DNA of 64,000 nucleotides from Neobacillus mesonae (GTDB lineage Bacteria; Bacillota; Bacilli; Paenibacillales; Paenibacillaceae). The stretch lies in the NCBI GenBank assembly GCA_023715865.1, contig JAMBOW010000004.1:1-64000 (forward strand), written 5' to 3'. A program made the position numbers and the translations under genes. The notes under the pieces are model-generated. The model searched no databases and was not told the origin of the DNA. It saw only the letters and a list, made by a program, of their open reading frames with translations. This document shows positions 18,895-26,824 of the stretch, in pieces; within the stretch, counting starts at the first letter, position 1, and the number at the start of each line of letters is the position of its first letter.

Positions 18895-18910
18895 AAGGAC
18901 AACTGTCCTT
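18895..18910. promoter_or_regulatory. Inverted repeat, candidate operator before the symporter gene
   Basis: AAGGACAACTGTCCTT is a 16-bp inverted repeat apart from the two central bases. A related TTGTAC...GGACAA motif follows directly. It lies 43 bases before the symporter ATG. The regulator is unknown. Confidence 0.4.
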
Positions 18911-18952
18911 GTACAGTGGACAAAAAATATAACATGTATAGGTGATGACATC

Positions 18953-20125
18953 ATGAGTAAGAAAAAACTCGGCTTGCTGCCAAAAATTTTGATTGCAATC
19001 CTGCTCGGGATTGCTGTCGGTTCATTCTCGCCTCAATGGCTCGTGGCAGGACTCGCCACGTTTAGCGGTCTGTTTGGCAACTTTTTAGGATTTGCAATCC
19101 CTCTGATTATTATAGGATTTATTGCACCAGGGATCGGGGAGCTGGGAAGAGGAGCAGGTCGACTGCTTGGATTAACTACAGGACTTGCTTATGTATCATC
19201 AATTATCGGAGGATTATTGGCATTTTTGGCTGCGACTTTGTTATATCCTTATATGCTGGAGGCTGGGAGCCTTAGCCAATCCTTCAGTAATCCCGAAGAA
19301 GCTTTGCTTCAGCCTTATTTCACGGTGGAGATGCCGCCGATGTTTGATGTGATGACTGCTTTACTTCTGGCCTTTACGCTGGGACTTGGAGCTGCGGTTA
19401 TTAAGGGACAAGCCTTACAGAATGTAATGGTAGATTTCAGAGAAATTATTGAGAAGCTAATTGCTTCAGTTATTATTCCGCTGCTTCCTTATCATATTTT
19501 CTGTGTGTTTGCTAATTTGACGTACGGCGGACAGGTTACCATGATTTTATCTGTCTTTGCCAAAGTGTTTGTAATGATCATTATTCTGCATGTACTCTAC
19601 TTAGTTATACAATATACAGTAGCAGGACAGGTTGGGCGGAAAAATCCATTCACTCTGCTCAAGAACATGCTTCCAGCTTATTTCACAGCGATCGGGACAC
19701 AGTCCTCAGCTGCAACGATTCCCGTGACGCTCCGCCAAACGAAGCAGAACGGGGTTAAGGGTAAGGTAGCTGATTTTGTTATTCCTTTGTGTGCTACCAT
19801 TCACTTATCCGGTAGTACGATTACACTCGTGTGCTGTTCGATGGCAGTTATGGTATTGACGGGCATGCCGATTACCTTTGGTTCCATGCTGCCATTTATT
19901 CTGATGCTGGGGATTACAATGGTAGCTGCTCCTGGTGTTCCAGGCGGTGCAGTTATGGCTGCTCTGGGTCTGCTGGAATCGATGCTTGGCTTTGATACGA
20001 CGCTTACTTCATTAATGATTGCTTTGTACATTGCTCAAGACAGCTTTGGAACAGCATGTAACGTAACGGGGGACGGAGCAATTGCGGTCATTACGGATCG
20101 AATAAGCAAGTCGGAACCTGCATAA
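18953..20125 (+). CDS. Dicarboxylate/amino acid:cation symporter (DAACS family)
   Basis: A 390-residue polytopic protein with the two-hairpin core of the glutamate/dicarboxylate symporter family. Visible are the Ser-rich reentrant region AIGTQSSAATIPVTLRQ (about residues 243-260) and the C-terminal NVTGDGAIAVI motif near 375, with the substrate-binding Asp and Asn. It imports an acidic or neutral amino acid or dicarboxylate with Na+ or H+. AGGTGATG precedes the ATG. It is monocistronic, framed by terminators, and sits between the two toxin cassettes. A metabolic gene here suggests that one toxin cassette was copied to its other side. Confidence 0.85.
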   Translation: MSKKKLGLLPKILIAILLGIAVGSFSPQWLVAGLATFSGLFGNFLGFAIPLIIIGFIAPGIGELGRGAGRLLGLTTGLAYVSSIIGGLLAFLAATLLYPYMLEAGSLSQSFSNPEEALLQPYFTVEMPPMFDVMTALLLAFTLGLGAAVIKGQALQNVMVDFREIIEKLIASVIIPLLPYHIFCVFANLTYGGQVTMILSVFAKVFVMIIILHVLYLVIQYTVAGQVGRKNPFTLLKNMLPAYFTAIGTQSSAATIPVTLRQTKQNGVKGKVADFVIPLCATIHLSGSTITLVCCSMAVMVLTGMPITFGSMLPFILMLGITMVAAPGVPGGAVMAALGLLESMLGFDTTLTSLMIALYIAQDSFGTACNVTGDGAIAVITDRISKSEPA

Positions 20126-20134
20126 TTATAGATC

Positions 20135-20170
20135 AGCTCAGCACCATATAAAGGTGTCTGAGCTTATTTA
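20135..20170 (+). terminator. Intrinsic terminator after the symporter gene
   Basis: AGCTCAG-C-ACC / GGT-GT-CTGAGCT stem followed by TATTTAATT. Confidence 0.65.
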
Positions 20171-20323
20171 ATTCATTAGAAAAGGGAGGCCGAGTGTCTG
20201 GTTTTTCTCAAAAATGAAGGTCTGAGGTATGAAAATATTTAATAAATGAATAGACTTAGGCACCTTTCCTGTTTGTTGATATAGAAGTAAGATATTTCCT
20301 ATATTAAGATGGAGAGGTTGTCG

Positions 20324-21523
20324 ATGACTAGAATTAAAGTTTCTCCTGAGCACCTATTATCCGTCTCCGATCAATTTGACAAAGCCTCTAAGTTACTTGA
20401 AATGGATAAAGAAAATTTGAATCGGCAAATTTTTATGCTGCTGTCCAATTGGGATGGTCAGACAAGCACTGCATTTTTCTCAGAGTTTCAGGTTGCGTAT
20501 AAACAGATGGGTTTAACTGTCGAGCATATGCATGTAATTAGTCAGGAACTGAAGGAAATAGCCATTCGCTTTATGAATGCGGATCAGCTGCAGGATTTTA
20601 TGAGCGAGCAGCGAATGGAGTTATTCGCTAAATTAAGTGCATCAAGCAACTCTAGTGGGCCGCCTAAATCATTCATCGATCAAGTTGAAGATACAATGAT
20701 GGGAGTGGCGAGTGGAGTCGGTAAAGGACTTGAGAGTTTAGTAGAATCATTAAAAGATACAGGCACTGCATTTGTTAAAAACCCCATTGGCACTGTTGGA
20801 GGCTTGGCATACAATGCTACGGTAGGAACAGCAGAAGATATCATTGATGGTGTCGTATGGGGCAAAGACATGATTATGGATGAAGCGAAACGGGAAGCAT
20901 TTGTGGATGGAACGCAGGAGAGTATTAAAAAAGCAGGAGGTTTATCCAGCTTCTTAGGCGAGCAGGGCACAGTGCTTGCTGGTTCATTCTTTCTTGGTAG
21001 AGCTGGACTTAAAGGAGGCAAGAAATTTAAGCAAGATTCAGGCGGGGAAGGTGGTAGCCGAAAAGAGGGTATTGAAGGGAAAAGGGAGGAGGTAACAGGC
21101 CCTACACTACCTGAAGGTGGAAAACCTAAAGGGAAATACGAGACTCCTGACCCTAACGATCCCAATCCTATAACCCTTCAAAATGAAGCAGCAGATTTAT
21201 TAGCAAGCAAAGGCTATGATATAGAGATGCTGCCTAACACGAAGGGCGGGAATGGTTATGGCATTAAATCAACATCTAATCCTGACTTCTTCATTAATGG
21301 TAAGGCATTTGATTGTTATTCTCCTGAGACACCTAAGGTGAGAAATATTTGGGCAACCGTCGTGAAAAAGACCGAGGAACAAGCAAATGGAATTATTATG
21401 AATTTAGATGGTTATAAAGGCTCAATGGATGATCTGTATCAGCAGTTTAATGACTATGATGTACCAAATTTGGAAGAGCTAATTATTATTAAGGATGGAA
21501 AGATAACAAGATTAAAACCTTAG
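20324..21523 (+). CDS. WXG100/LXG-type polymorphic toxin with CdiA-type tRNase tip
   Basis: A 399-residue protein. The first ~210 residues closely match the toxin at 16252: the WXG100-type module (SNWDG), the identical stretch DQLQDFMSEQRMELFAKL, and the pre-toxin linker. The tip (about residues 285-399) reads ITLQNEAADLLASKGYDIE, then PDFFINGKAFDCYSPE and IIMNLDGYKGS. This fits the CdiA C-terminal tRNA nuclease family of contact-dependent inhibition systems. GGAGAGG lies 7 bases before ATG 20324, favouring it over TTG/ATG starts upstream. The cognate immunity gene follows after 16 bases. Confidence 0.78.
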   Translation: MTRIKVSPEHLLSVSDQFDKASKLLEMDKENLNRQIFMLLSNWDGQTSTAFFSEFQVAYKQMGLTVEHMHVISQELKEIAIRFMNADQLQDFMSEQRMELFAKLSASSNSSGPPKSFIDQVEDTMMGVASGVGKGLESLVESLKDTGTAFVKNPIGTVGGLAYNATVGTAEDIIDGVVWGKDMIMDEAKREAFVDGTQESIKKAGGLSSFLGEQGTVLAGSFFLGRAGLKGGKKFKQDSGGEGGSRKEGIEGKREEVTGPTLPEGGKPKGKYETPDPNDPNPITLQNEAADLLASKGYDIEMLPNTKGGNGYGIKSTSNPDFFINGKAFDCYSPETPKVRNIWATVVKKTEEQANGIIMNLDGYKGSMDDLYQQFNDYDVPNLEELIIIKDGKITRLKP

Positions 21524-21539
21524 ACAAGGAGATAAAGTC

Positions 21540-21974
21540 ATGTTTTGTAATTTTTATTTTGAAGGCTACTCTAATTTTAGTGAGGTGAAAGCTACAGTAA
21601 AAAGACTCTCACAAGGTGCTGATATATTAGATTCTAATGATACAGTAACTATTTCTACTGATGGATTCACAATATCGCTTAGTGAAGGTGGGCATGGCCC
21701 GAAGTTTGCGAGTGAGGATTATAATATTGAGTTAAAGTATAGCTGTTATATAGATGTTATTGCTAGTTATACTAATTGGGCATATGATTTGATGAGTTTT
21801 ATTGGAAAAGTGATATGTGATATGGATGGAGATTGTATTCTAGAGTTAAATGATAAGCCGATACTTCTAAGAAAGAATAATATAATTACAGTTGACGATA
21901 AAAACTTGAGTGGGACAGCTAAATTTCCTTTCCATAAGTTAGGTTTAGATTATCAGGAAGGAGATATATTATAG
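21540..21974 (+). CDS. Probable immunity protein for the CdiA-type tRNase toxin
   Basis: A 144-residue acidic protein (MFCNFYFEGYSNFSEVK...) in the place of the cognate immunity gene, 16 bases after the toxin stop, with a strong AAGGAGATAAAGTC ribosome site. It has no signal peptide or membrane segment, so it should act in the cytoplasm, where the tRNase tip would be. I do not recognise the family with certainty. The function rests on position. Confidence 0.65.
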   Translation: MFCNFYFEGYSNFSEVKATVKRLSQGADILDSNDTVTISTDGFTISLSEGGHGPKFASEDYNIELKYSCYIDVIASYTNWAYDLMSFIGKVICDMDGDCILELNDKPILLRKNNIITVDDKNLSGTAKFPFHKLGLDYQEGDIL

Positions 21975-22017
21975 TATCAATACCAAGTAGTGTCTCACGG
22001 AACAGTTGCTTTCAAAT

Positions 22018-22058
22018 GCTCATTTCAACTCGATTATGAGTTAGGAATGGGCTCTTTA
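22018..22058 (+). terminator. Probable intrinsic terminator after the toxin-immunity pair
   Basis: GCTCATT...AATGGGC stem (one G-T pair), with a nested AACTC / GAGTT hairpin, followed by TCTTTAT. Confidence 0.55.
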
Positions 22059-22110
22059 TACTATGATCTTAGCCGAAGAGAAGTGCGTCAAAACTATGTA
22101 AGGAGGCACC

Positions 22111-22494
22111 ATGATAAACAAATATATGAAGATTGGCATATTAAATAGTGACATGGATGAGGTTACAAAAGACTTGCAGGACATCTTAAATTTACATTTT
22201 GAAGAGCACGAAAGCAGCTATTGGGGAGACTATCATGTCGCGAATATTTCTGAAAAAGAAAAGATCAGGTTGGTTTATAACTATGTAGATGAGGATTGGC
22301 AGGAAGAAGACTATAAAGAGTTTCTATTATTACTCGAATTAAACCGATTGGAAGAACCGGAGAAAATAATGAAATTGTTATGCGAGCGGCTTACATATCT
22401 TAAACCGTTGTACATGCAAGAAGTAGAAGCCAGGGTATCTACTAAAAAGTATATCTATCAAAATGGAGGGTTTATACTCGTAGATGAGTATTAA
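22111..22494 (+). CDS. Immunity-like protein, unknown family
   Basis: A 127-residue acidic protein rich in Glu, Asp and aromatic residues (SYWGDYHVANISEKEK, NYVDEDWQEEDYKEF), typical of immunity proteins that shield a toxin active site. An excellent AAGGAGG site precedes ATG 22111. It has no domain that I can name. It stands in a run of similar small acidic genes without toxins, so it is probably an orphan immunity gene (inference). Confidence 0.6.
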   Translation: MINKYMKIGILNSDMDEVTKDLQDILNLHFEEHESSYWGDYHVANISEKEKIRLVYNYVDEDWQEEDYKEFLLLLELNRLEEPEKIMKLLCERLTYLKPLYMQEVEARVSTKKYIYQNGGFILVDEY

Positions 22495-22606
22495 TGAATT
22501 AGAAGACGCTATTTTGATAAAGAGTGCAAGTAGAGACAAACTTCATCGTTACAAAAAAAGGAATTCATCATATGAAACAACGGCTGATAGCTTAATCTTT
22601 AATTAA
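22484..22606 (+). CDS. Very small ORF overlapping the preceding gene
   Basis: 40 codons (MSINELEDAILIKSASRDKL...). The ATG lies 8 bases before the previous stop and GGAGGG lies 13 bases upstream, so translational coupling is possible. No family is recognised; it could be a truncated immunity gene. Confidence 0.25.
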   Translation: MSINELEDAILIKSASRDKLHRYKKRNSSYETTADSLIFN

Positions 22607-22643
22607 ATGATCCTAAATAAAACAAATATTCAGAGGTGGAGAC

Positions 22644-23135
22644 ATGGCGTGGAATATTGGATTACTTTGTGTTAAAGCACCAATGAGTAAAGCGGATGAT
22701 ATTCTAGATATCTTTTACAAATCGGAAGAAGGGCTGTATTTTGAAGATGTAACTTCGGCCTTAATGGAAACTTCTCTTGGAGTGGGGGAAGCAAACGACT
22801 GGCTTATTATCTTGGATACTCAAGGCCGTTTTATCCATGAACCAGGATTTGCAATGACATTATCTAAACAGTATAAGGTAAAAACATTTTGGATTGCAGA
22901 ATCACTGATCTTTAGGGATTATCATTTTGGACTTTTGAAAAAGGGCGGACTCAAATCGGAATGGAAGGGAGTAGATCAAGGAATTAAGTATTTACATTTG
23001 AGCGGCATGAAGGCAATTGATGAATGGGGAGAAACGATTATTTTCCAGATCATTGAACATGAAATATTCAACAGAAAGATCGAGAAGTATGATTCAAGTC
23101 TCCAAAATATGAGATATTCCAAATATGAGCTTTAG
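22644..23135 (+). CDS. Immunity-like protein, unknown family
   Basis: A 163-residue cytoplasmic protein (MAWNIGLLCVKAPMSKADDI...) with mixed alpha/beta composition and no membrane segment. AGGTGGAG lies 5 bases before ATG 22644. I cannot name a domain. It lies in the same run of small genes as its neighbours, and position suggests an orphan immunity protein. Confidence 0.55.
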   Translation: MAWNIGLLCVKAPMSKADDILDIFYKSEEGLYFEDVTSALMETSLGVGEANDWLIILDTQGRFIHEPGFAMTLSKQYKVKTFWIAESLIFRDYHFGLLKKGGLKSEWKGVDQGIKYLHLSGMKAIDEWGETIIFQIIEHEIFNRKIEKYDSSLQNMRYSKYEL

Positions 23136-23180
23136 AAGTTGATCACTGAGAAGAGGTAGTACATAGGAGTGAGTGATTTC

Positions 23181-23552
23181 ATGGCTGATAATCGAATGAA
23201 TAAGAAATTTCATCTAACCGCTGAACAAATTATACCGCTGATTGATTCAAATGAAGGCTGCATTGCCAGTGACAGAATAACGGTGGATGGATGCAAGGTC
23301 GGATTCATGTATAGAGAAGATACAGAGGACAGTACATATCCGGATAGCGGGTGGAGATTCATGGCAGGGGATGAGGACGAAGATTATATGAGTAATGCAG
23401 ATTATCATGGAATTTATCTCGTGAATACGATATGTAATTATGATCCTGATATTATCCCTTTCCTTGACGCGCCTCCTGGGACGGCCTTTATCCGCAATGA
23501 AGAGGGTATATTGGTACTGGATACAGAGTGGGAAGGGCCAAACGAGGAGTAA
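23181..23552 (+). CDS. DUF2185 / Imm33-like immunity protein
   Basis: A 123-residue protein with the DUF2185 pattern: GCIASDRITVDGCKVGFMYRE, then DSGWRFMAGDEDEDYM and a C-terminal PPGTAFIRN. DUF2185 includes Imm33 immunity proteins. ATG 23181 is preferred to GTG 23169, because the AGGAG box (23165-23169) would overlap the GTG. No toxin of matching type lies beside it, so it is classed as orphan. Confidence 0.7.
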   Translation: MADNRMNKKFHLTAEQIIPLIDSNEGCIASDRITVDGCKVGFMYREDTEDSTYPDSGWRFMAGDEDEDYMSNADYHGIYLVNTICNYDPDIIPFLDAPPGTAFIRNEEGILVLDTEWEGPNEE

Positions 23553-23637
23553 CTATACAGTGCTGAAGCCATAGAGAAGCAGGAACAACAACATTTGAGA
23601 TTAGAAAAGGCCAAGGATTGATTGGCCCATGCAATCA

Positions 23638-23892
23638 TTATTTTTCACAAGCTATTAAATCTTTGTCACGATCCAGCTTCTTGTTCAGATTATAAAGTTC
23701 TTTAGAAACGTAGGGTTTATGTTTGGTCTTACCGCCCTTGTTTTTTACAGATGATGATTGTGCTACCCCGCCTTTGTATACTTTATTTAGCTCTGTACAG
23801 TTTTTATAGGTTTTGGCTTTCGGTTCAGCACTAACTGAACTCACAATCATAGCTAGAAATATAACTGTACAAACCGTAACTATTTTCTTCAT
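23638..23892 (-). CDS. Secreted excalibur (calcium-binding) domain protein
   Basis: An 84-residue protein with an N-terminal signal peptide (KKIVTVCTVIFLAMIVSSVSA, cleavage near residue 22) and a C-terminal excalibur domain: TYKNCTELNKVYKGGV, then a D-R-D-K-D calcium-loop and the terminal ACE. This domain often caps secreted nucleases and surface proteins in Bacillota. The mature form is little more than the one domain. GAGGAG precedes the ATG at 23892. It is on the opposite strand from the flanking immunity-like genes. Confidence 0.8.
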   Translation of the reverse strand: MKKIVTVCTVIFLAMIVSSVSAEPKAKTYKNCTELNKVYKGGVAQSSSVKNKGGKTKHKPYVSKELYNLNKKLDRDKDLIACEK

Positions 23893-24014
23893 GGTTCTCC
23901 TCGGCTTTCTGATCGGAAGTGTAATTTGTGGAATTTATTCCCTGGATAGTATACCAAGAAATATTGTAGCCGGAAATATATTGATGAATATAAAATTGTA
24001 TAGAGGTGTACCGC

Positions 24015-24590
24015 TTGTCAAACATTCATATAAAAATTCACAGTGTAGACCAACCTGCAAAATTAATACCGTTATTGAGAAAGTATACAGCGCTAGGGAT
24101 TTCTGAAATTAAAAATAGGATAGGAAGCGGACAATCTGTTTTTACGTTTAATGCCCTTGATGAGGATGAATGTGAGATTGCCAATAAGATAATAATGGGG
24201 ATTCCTGCACTTGGAGGAGAAGTTAAATTATTTGATGACGACGAAGAATTGACGCTAGATCTCTATTGGAACCTACAGCAACAAAGGGAAGAGACAAGTA
24301 AATATCTTCAGGACATTGTCGATCTGCAAAATACAAAAATACTCATTTCACTAGATGAGAAATTCCTTGGAATGATCGGAGATACTTGCACAGTCTTTAG
24401 TACACTAGGAAACGATATAATACTGGAATCTGAAATGAACAACCGTCTTATGGATCTGCTTCAAACCATAGTTGATGATCAAGTTCCTGCGAAAGTATAT
24501 CAAGTTGAACAATATGAGGAAGGTTTTGATGAAGACGATGAGGTAAGTCCAAATGAAATCTTAGCTCAATATAAAAGCTATTTTGATTAG
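24015..24590 (+). CDS. Unknown protein, ribosomal L7/L12-like N-terminal fold, immunity candidate
   Basis: A 191-residue acidic protein. The first ~80 residues (LLRKYTALGISEIKNRI ... GGEVKLFDD) recall the C-terminal domain of ribosomal protein L7/L12 (ClpS-like fold), which also occurs in proteins of toxin loci. The rest is helical and very acidic. GAGGTG lies 6 bases before a TTG at 24015; the GTG within that box (24006) is the alternative start. No toxin is adjacent. The function is unknown, and an immunity role is a guess from context. Confidence 0.55.
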   Translation: MSNIHIKIHSVDQPAKLIPLLRKYTALGISEIKNRIGSGQSVFTFNALDEDECEIANKIIMGIPALGGEVKLFDDDEELTLDLYWNLQQQREETSKYLQDIVDLQNTKILISLDEKFLGMIGDTCTVFSTLGNDIILESEMNNRLMDLLQTIVDDQVPAKVYQVEQYEEGFDEDDEVSPNEILAQYKSYFD

Positions 24591-24629
24591 CTGACAAGGT
24601 TCTCATATAAAATGTACGAGCATAGAGAA

Positions 24630-24681
24630 AAGGCAAGATTCAACCCAACAAAATGATTAGGGTGAGCCTTGCCTTATTTTT
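24630..24681. terminator. Bidirectional terminator between convergent genes
   Basis: AAGGCAAG / CTTGCCTT stem with additional inner pairing (CAACCC / GGGTG), followed by ATTTTTAT on the plus strand and TTTTC on the minus strand. Confidence 0.75.
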
Positions 24682-24704
24682 ATCATAATTAATATATGAA
24701 ATTG

Positions 24705-25871
24705 TTAATAGCTGCTAATCAGCTTGCCATTCATATCATAGAGCTTGGCAGGATCATTCTCATCGTTATTATGAACATTCGCAGTGGTCCATTTGAGGTA
24801 GCCGGCAGCTTCTTTGGCGTTCTTGCCGCTCGTCACATAGACGGTCTTGCCGGGCGCCAGGGTGTAACCGTCAGGGAAGTTATATACCTGGTTCCCCTTT
24901 ACACTAACTAGCTTCCAGCCTGTGAGATTAATGGTTTTGCTATCCTTGTTTTTAATCGTCACAATTTCATTCGCGTAGTCCACTTTTTCGATTACCAATT
25001 TCCCTGTTGTGCCTTTAACGGCACTTCCTACTTCGCCATCATAAGCCCAGAGTCCGCGGTTATTGCTTCGAGCATTGGCCACAAGAGCAGTGAACAGGTC
25101 CACCCATCTCACATTAGGCTGATAGGTCATCTGTGTGGCATAGCCTTCTTCAGCCAGCTTGGCATTATACATATTGCCGTTCAAGTAAACATAAGCAAGC
25201 AATCTGCCATATGTATCTCGTTCACCTGCATCAAATTCGAGCAGTACGGTTTTGTTCAGCAGTTGGCTTTTGGTGTAATCGGAGACGACAACTCCTTCAC
25301 TTGTGTTGCGATCAGCGTCGGGATGAACGGATTCAGGTGTATCGATTCCAATAAGCCGAACCTTCTCAACTGATCCATCGTTCAGTGTCACCTCAATCGT
25401 ATCTCCATCAACTACGCGGGTAACTTTTGCCTTCTGCATGGAAGCGGAGCTGATTGTAACCGTCTTGCTTTTGTTAAACCATCCTACACTGTTTCCAAGT
25501 GATTCACTTACGAATCTTAACGGAACCATAGTGGATCCCTTAAGGATCTCTCCTGGAGCATTTAAGGTGAAAGCACTGTTGTTTACCGTGGCTTGTTTCT
25601 GGCCGATGGTGTACTTGATGGTGGTACTTCCTTTAGTAGCTGTGACCGTCTTTGTCGTGTTGTTCCAGCTTACTTTGGCGCCCTGCTTTTCGAAGATAAG
25701 CCGCATAGGAACAAGCGTGGAGCCATTTTTAATAATAGGGTTGGTGCTGAACGTCAGCTTTTCCCCATCCAGATAGACTACTGGGGCTGCTGCCGCAGAT
25801 GCAGTCGGTATAGCAGCTAACGGTAGTACTAGACTGCAAGTCATGAGTAATGCTAATAATTTCTTCTTCAC
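24705..25871 (-). CDS. Secreted thermonuclease-like protein: stalk domain + SNase + lamin-tail domain
   Basis: A 388-residue exported protein. A signal peptide (LLALLMTCSLVLPLAA) is followed by a copper amine oxidase N-terminal-type domain (two VPLRF/VPMRL repeats, about residues 30-140). Then comes a staphylococcal-nuclease domain (about 150-275) with VVDGDTI, RLIGIDTPES and ERDTYGRLLAY, which carry the Ca-binding Asp and catalytic Arg/Glu. The C-terminus is a lamin-tail domain (NLTGWKLVS ... LAPGKTVYV). It should degrade extracellular DNA or RNA at the wall. GTG 25871 is chosen because AAGGAAG stands in place; longer frames lack a site. Confidence 0.85.
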   Translation of the reverse strand: MKKKLLALLMTCSLVLPLAAIPTASAAAAPVVYLDGEKLTFSTNPIIKNGSTLVPMRLIFEKQGAKVSWNNTTKTVTATKGSTTIKYTIGQKQATVNNSAFTLNAPGEILKGSTMVPLRFVSESLGNSVGWFNKSKTVTISSASMQKAKVTRVVDGDTIEVTLNDGSVEKVRLIGIDTPESVHPDADRNTSEGVVVSDYTKSQLLNKTVLLEFDAGERDTYGRLLAYVYLNGNMYNAKLAEEGYATQMTYQPNVRWVDLFTALVANARSNNRGLWAYDGEVGSAVKGTTGKLVIEKVDYANEIVTIKNKDSKTINLTGWKLVSVKGNQVYNFPDGYTLAPGKTVYVTSGKNAKEAAGYLKWTTANVHNNDENDPAKLYDMNGKLISSY

Positions 25872-26165
25872 TAGATGCACTTCCTTAGATGTCAATAATT
25901 CTATTATGAAGTTAATATAAACCAATTACAAATTGTAAAAACTGACATCTAAAGAGTTAGTAATACTACTTTAAGGGATCTTCGATGAGGACGTAGAACG
26001 GTTTGCGGTATGATGATTTAAGGCTGCAGCCAAGTAGGGATCGCGTGAGTCAAAATAGAATAACTAAAACGTGTTTGTGCTGCGTTATGAAGCTTATCAC
26101 CATCTCATCTTTCACTTATTATAAATAATAGATTATTAGCTTAGTGTATAGTGTATTGGTAACTA
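25872..26165. other. Intergenic region without recognised features
   Basis: About 290 bases between the secreted nuclease and the next small ORF. It carries the nuclease promoter on the minus strand, though I cannot assign its boxes. I see no convincing gene or repeat in it. Confidence 0.4.
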
Positions 26166-26294
26166 ATGATTTGGCAGATAAATTTACTGGAGTACCTTGA
26201 AAGGCATTATCCGAAGGAGACTAAACAACAGACAGATATAGACGCATTAAAGATTTTTATAAAGGGGGATAGATATGGCAGACATCAAATTTGA
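26166..26294 (+). CDS. Small ORF overlapping the Imm6-like gene start
   Basis: 42 codons starting MIWQINLLEYLERHYPKE, with coding-like composition. It runs 20 bases into the Imm6-like gene in another frame. No ribosome site is seen before its ATG. It could be the tail of a lost gene or a leader coupling translation to the downstream AAGGGGG site. Confidence 0.25.
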   Translation: MIWQINLLEYLERHYPKETKQQTDIDALKIFIKGDRYGRHQI

Positions 26295-26721
26295 TAGCTT
26301 GTCCGATGACAATAAAGTGATATTTCTTCTGACCCTTTCAGAAAAAGCGCTGGATGTATTTTCTCGTAAGGAAGACAGCGATGTCGCATCCGACGCTCTT
26401 GATAAATGTTGGAACTGGTTAAGAGACAAAGATCCTGTAGGGGACGCTCTTTATGATTTACTGGATAATGAAGATAGCAGAATAACGATCATTCAAGAGA
26501 TGTCAGATAACGAAGCAGATGTGGACGCATGGAACTGTATTATTGATGCAGTAGCATTTACAAGTCGAAAAGCCCTGGAAAAAGAAGGAGTAAGGTACTA
26601 TCCAGAACCGATAGCTTTGGTGGATGATACGATTGCTGATCATTTTATTGAATGCTTCGAGAAGATAGTTGATCAAGCAGAGCTTCATATTAATAAATCG
26701 TTTGCTAAGTTGAATGAATAG
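26275..26721 (+). CDS. Imm6-family immunity protein
   Basis: A 148-residue acidic, helical protein. The central pattern (CWNWLRDKDPVGDALYDLLD, then AWNCIIDAVAFTSRKAL and YYPEPIALVDD) fits the Imm6 immunity family found in polymorphic-toxin loci. AAAGGGGGA precedes ATG 26275. No toxin gene lies directly upstream, so it appears to be an orphan. Family assignment is by eye. Confidence 0.65.
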   Translation: MADIKFDSLSDDNKVIFLLTLSEKALDVFSRKEDSDVASDALDKCWNWLRDKDPVGDALYDLLDNEDSRITIIQEMSDNEADVDAWNCIIDAVAFTSRKALEKEGVRYYPEPIALVDDTIADHFIECFEKIVDQAELHINKSFAKLNE

Positions 26722-26824
26722 AATGTAAAATTACGAAGCTTCGATTTAATAAATGGAATGGTTTTATAACTGGCGGAACATGGACTTTCCGAACGGAGAT
26801 TAGTAAATAGCAAGGAGAATTTTT

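Larger units (their letters stand above)
18071..18952. other. Long AT-rich intergenic region with gene remnants
   Basis: About 880 bases between the immunity gene and the symporter. It holds a 44-codon frame resembling a ribbon-helix-helix fragment (18267), a 39-codon frame without a start (18528), a terminator (18674) and an inverted repeat before the symporter (18895). The rest has many stops in all frames. I read it as a decayed end of a toxin/immunity cassette. Confidence 0.5.
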
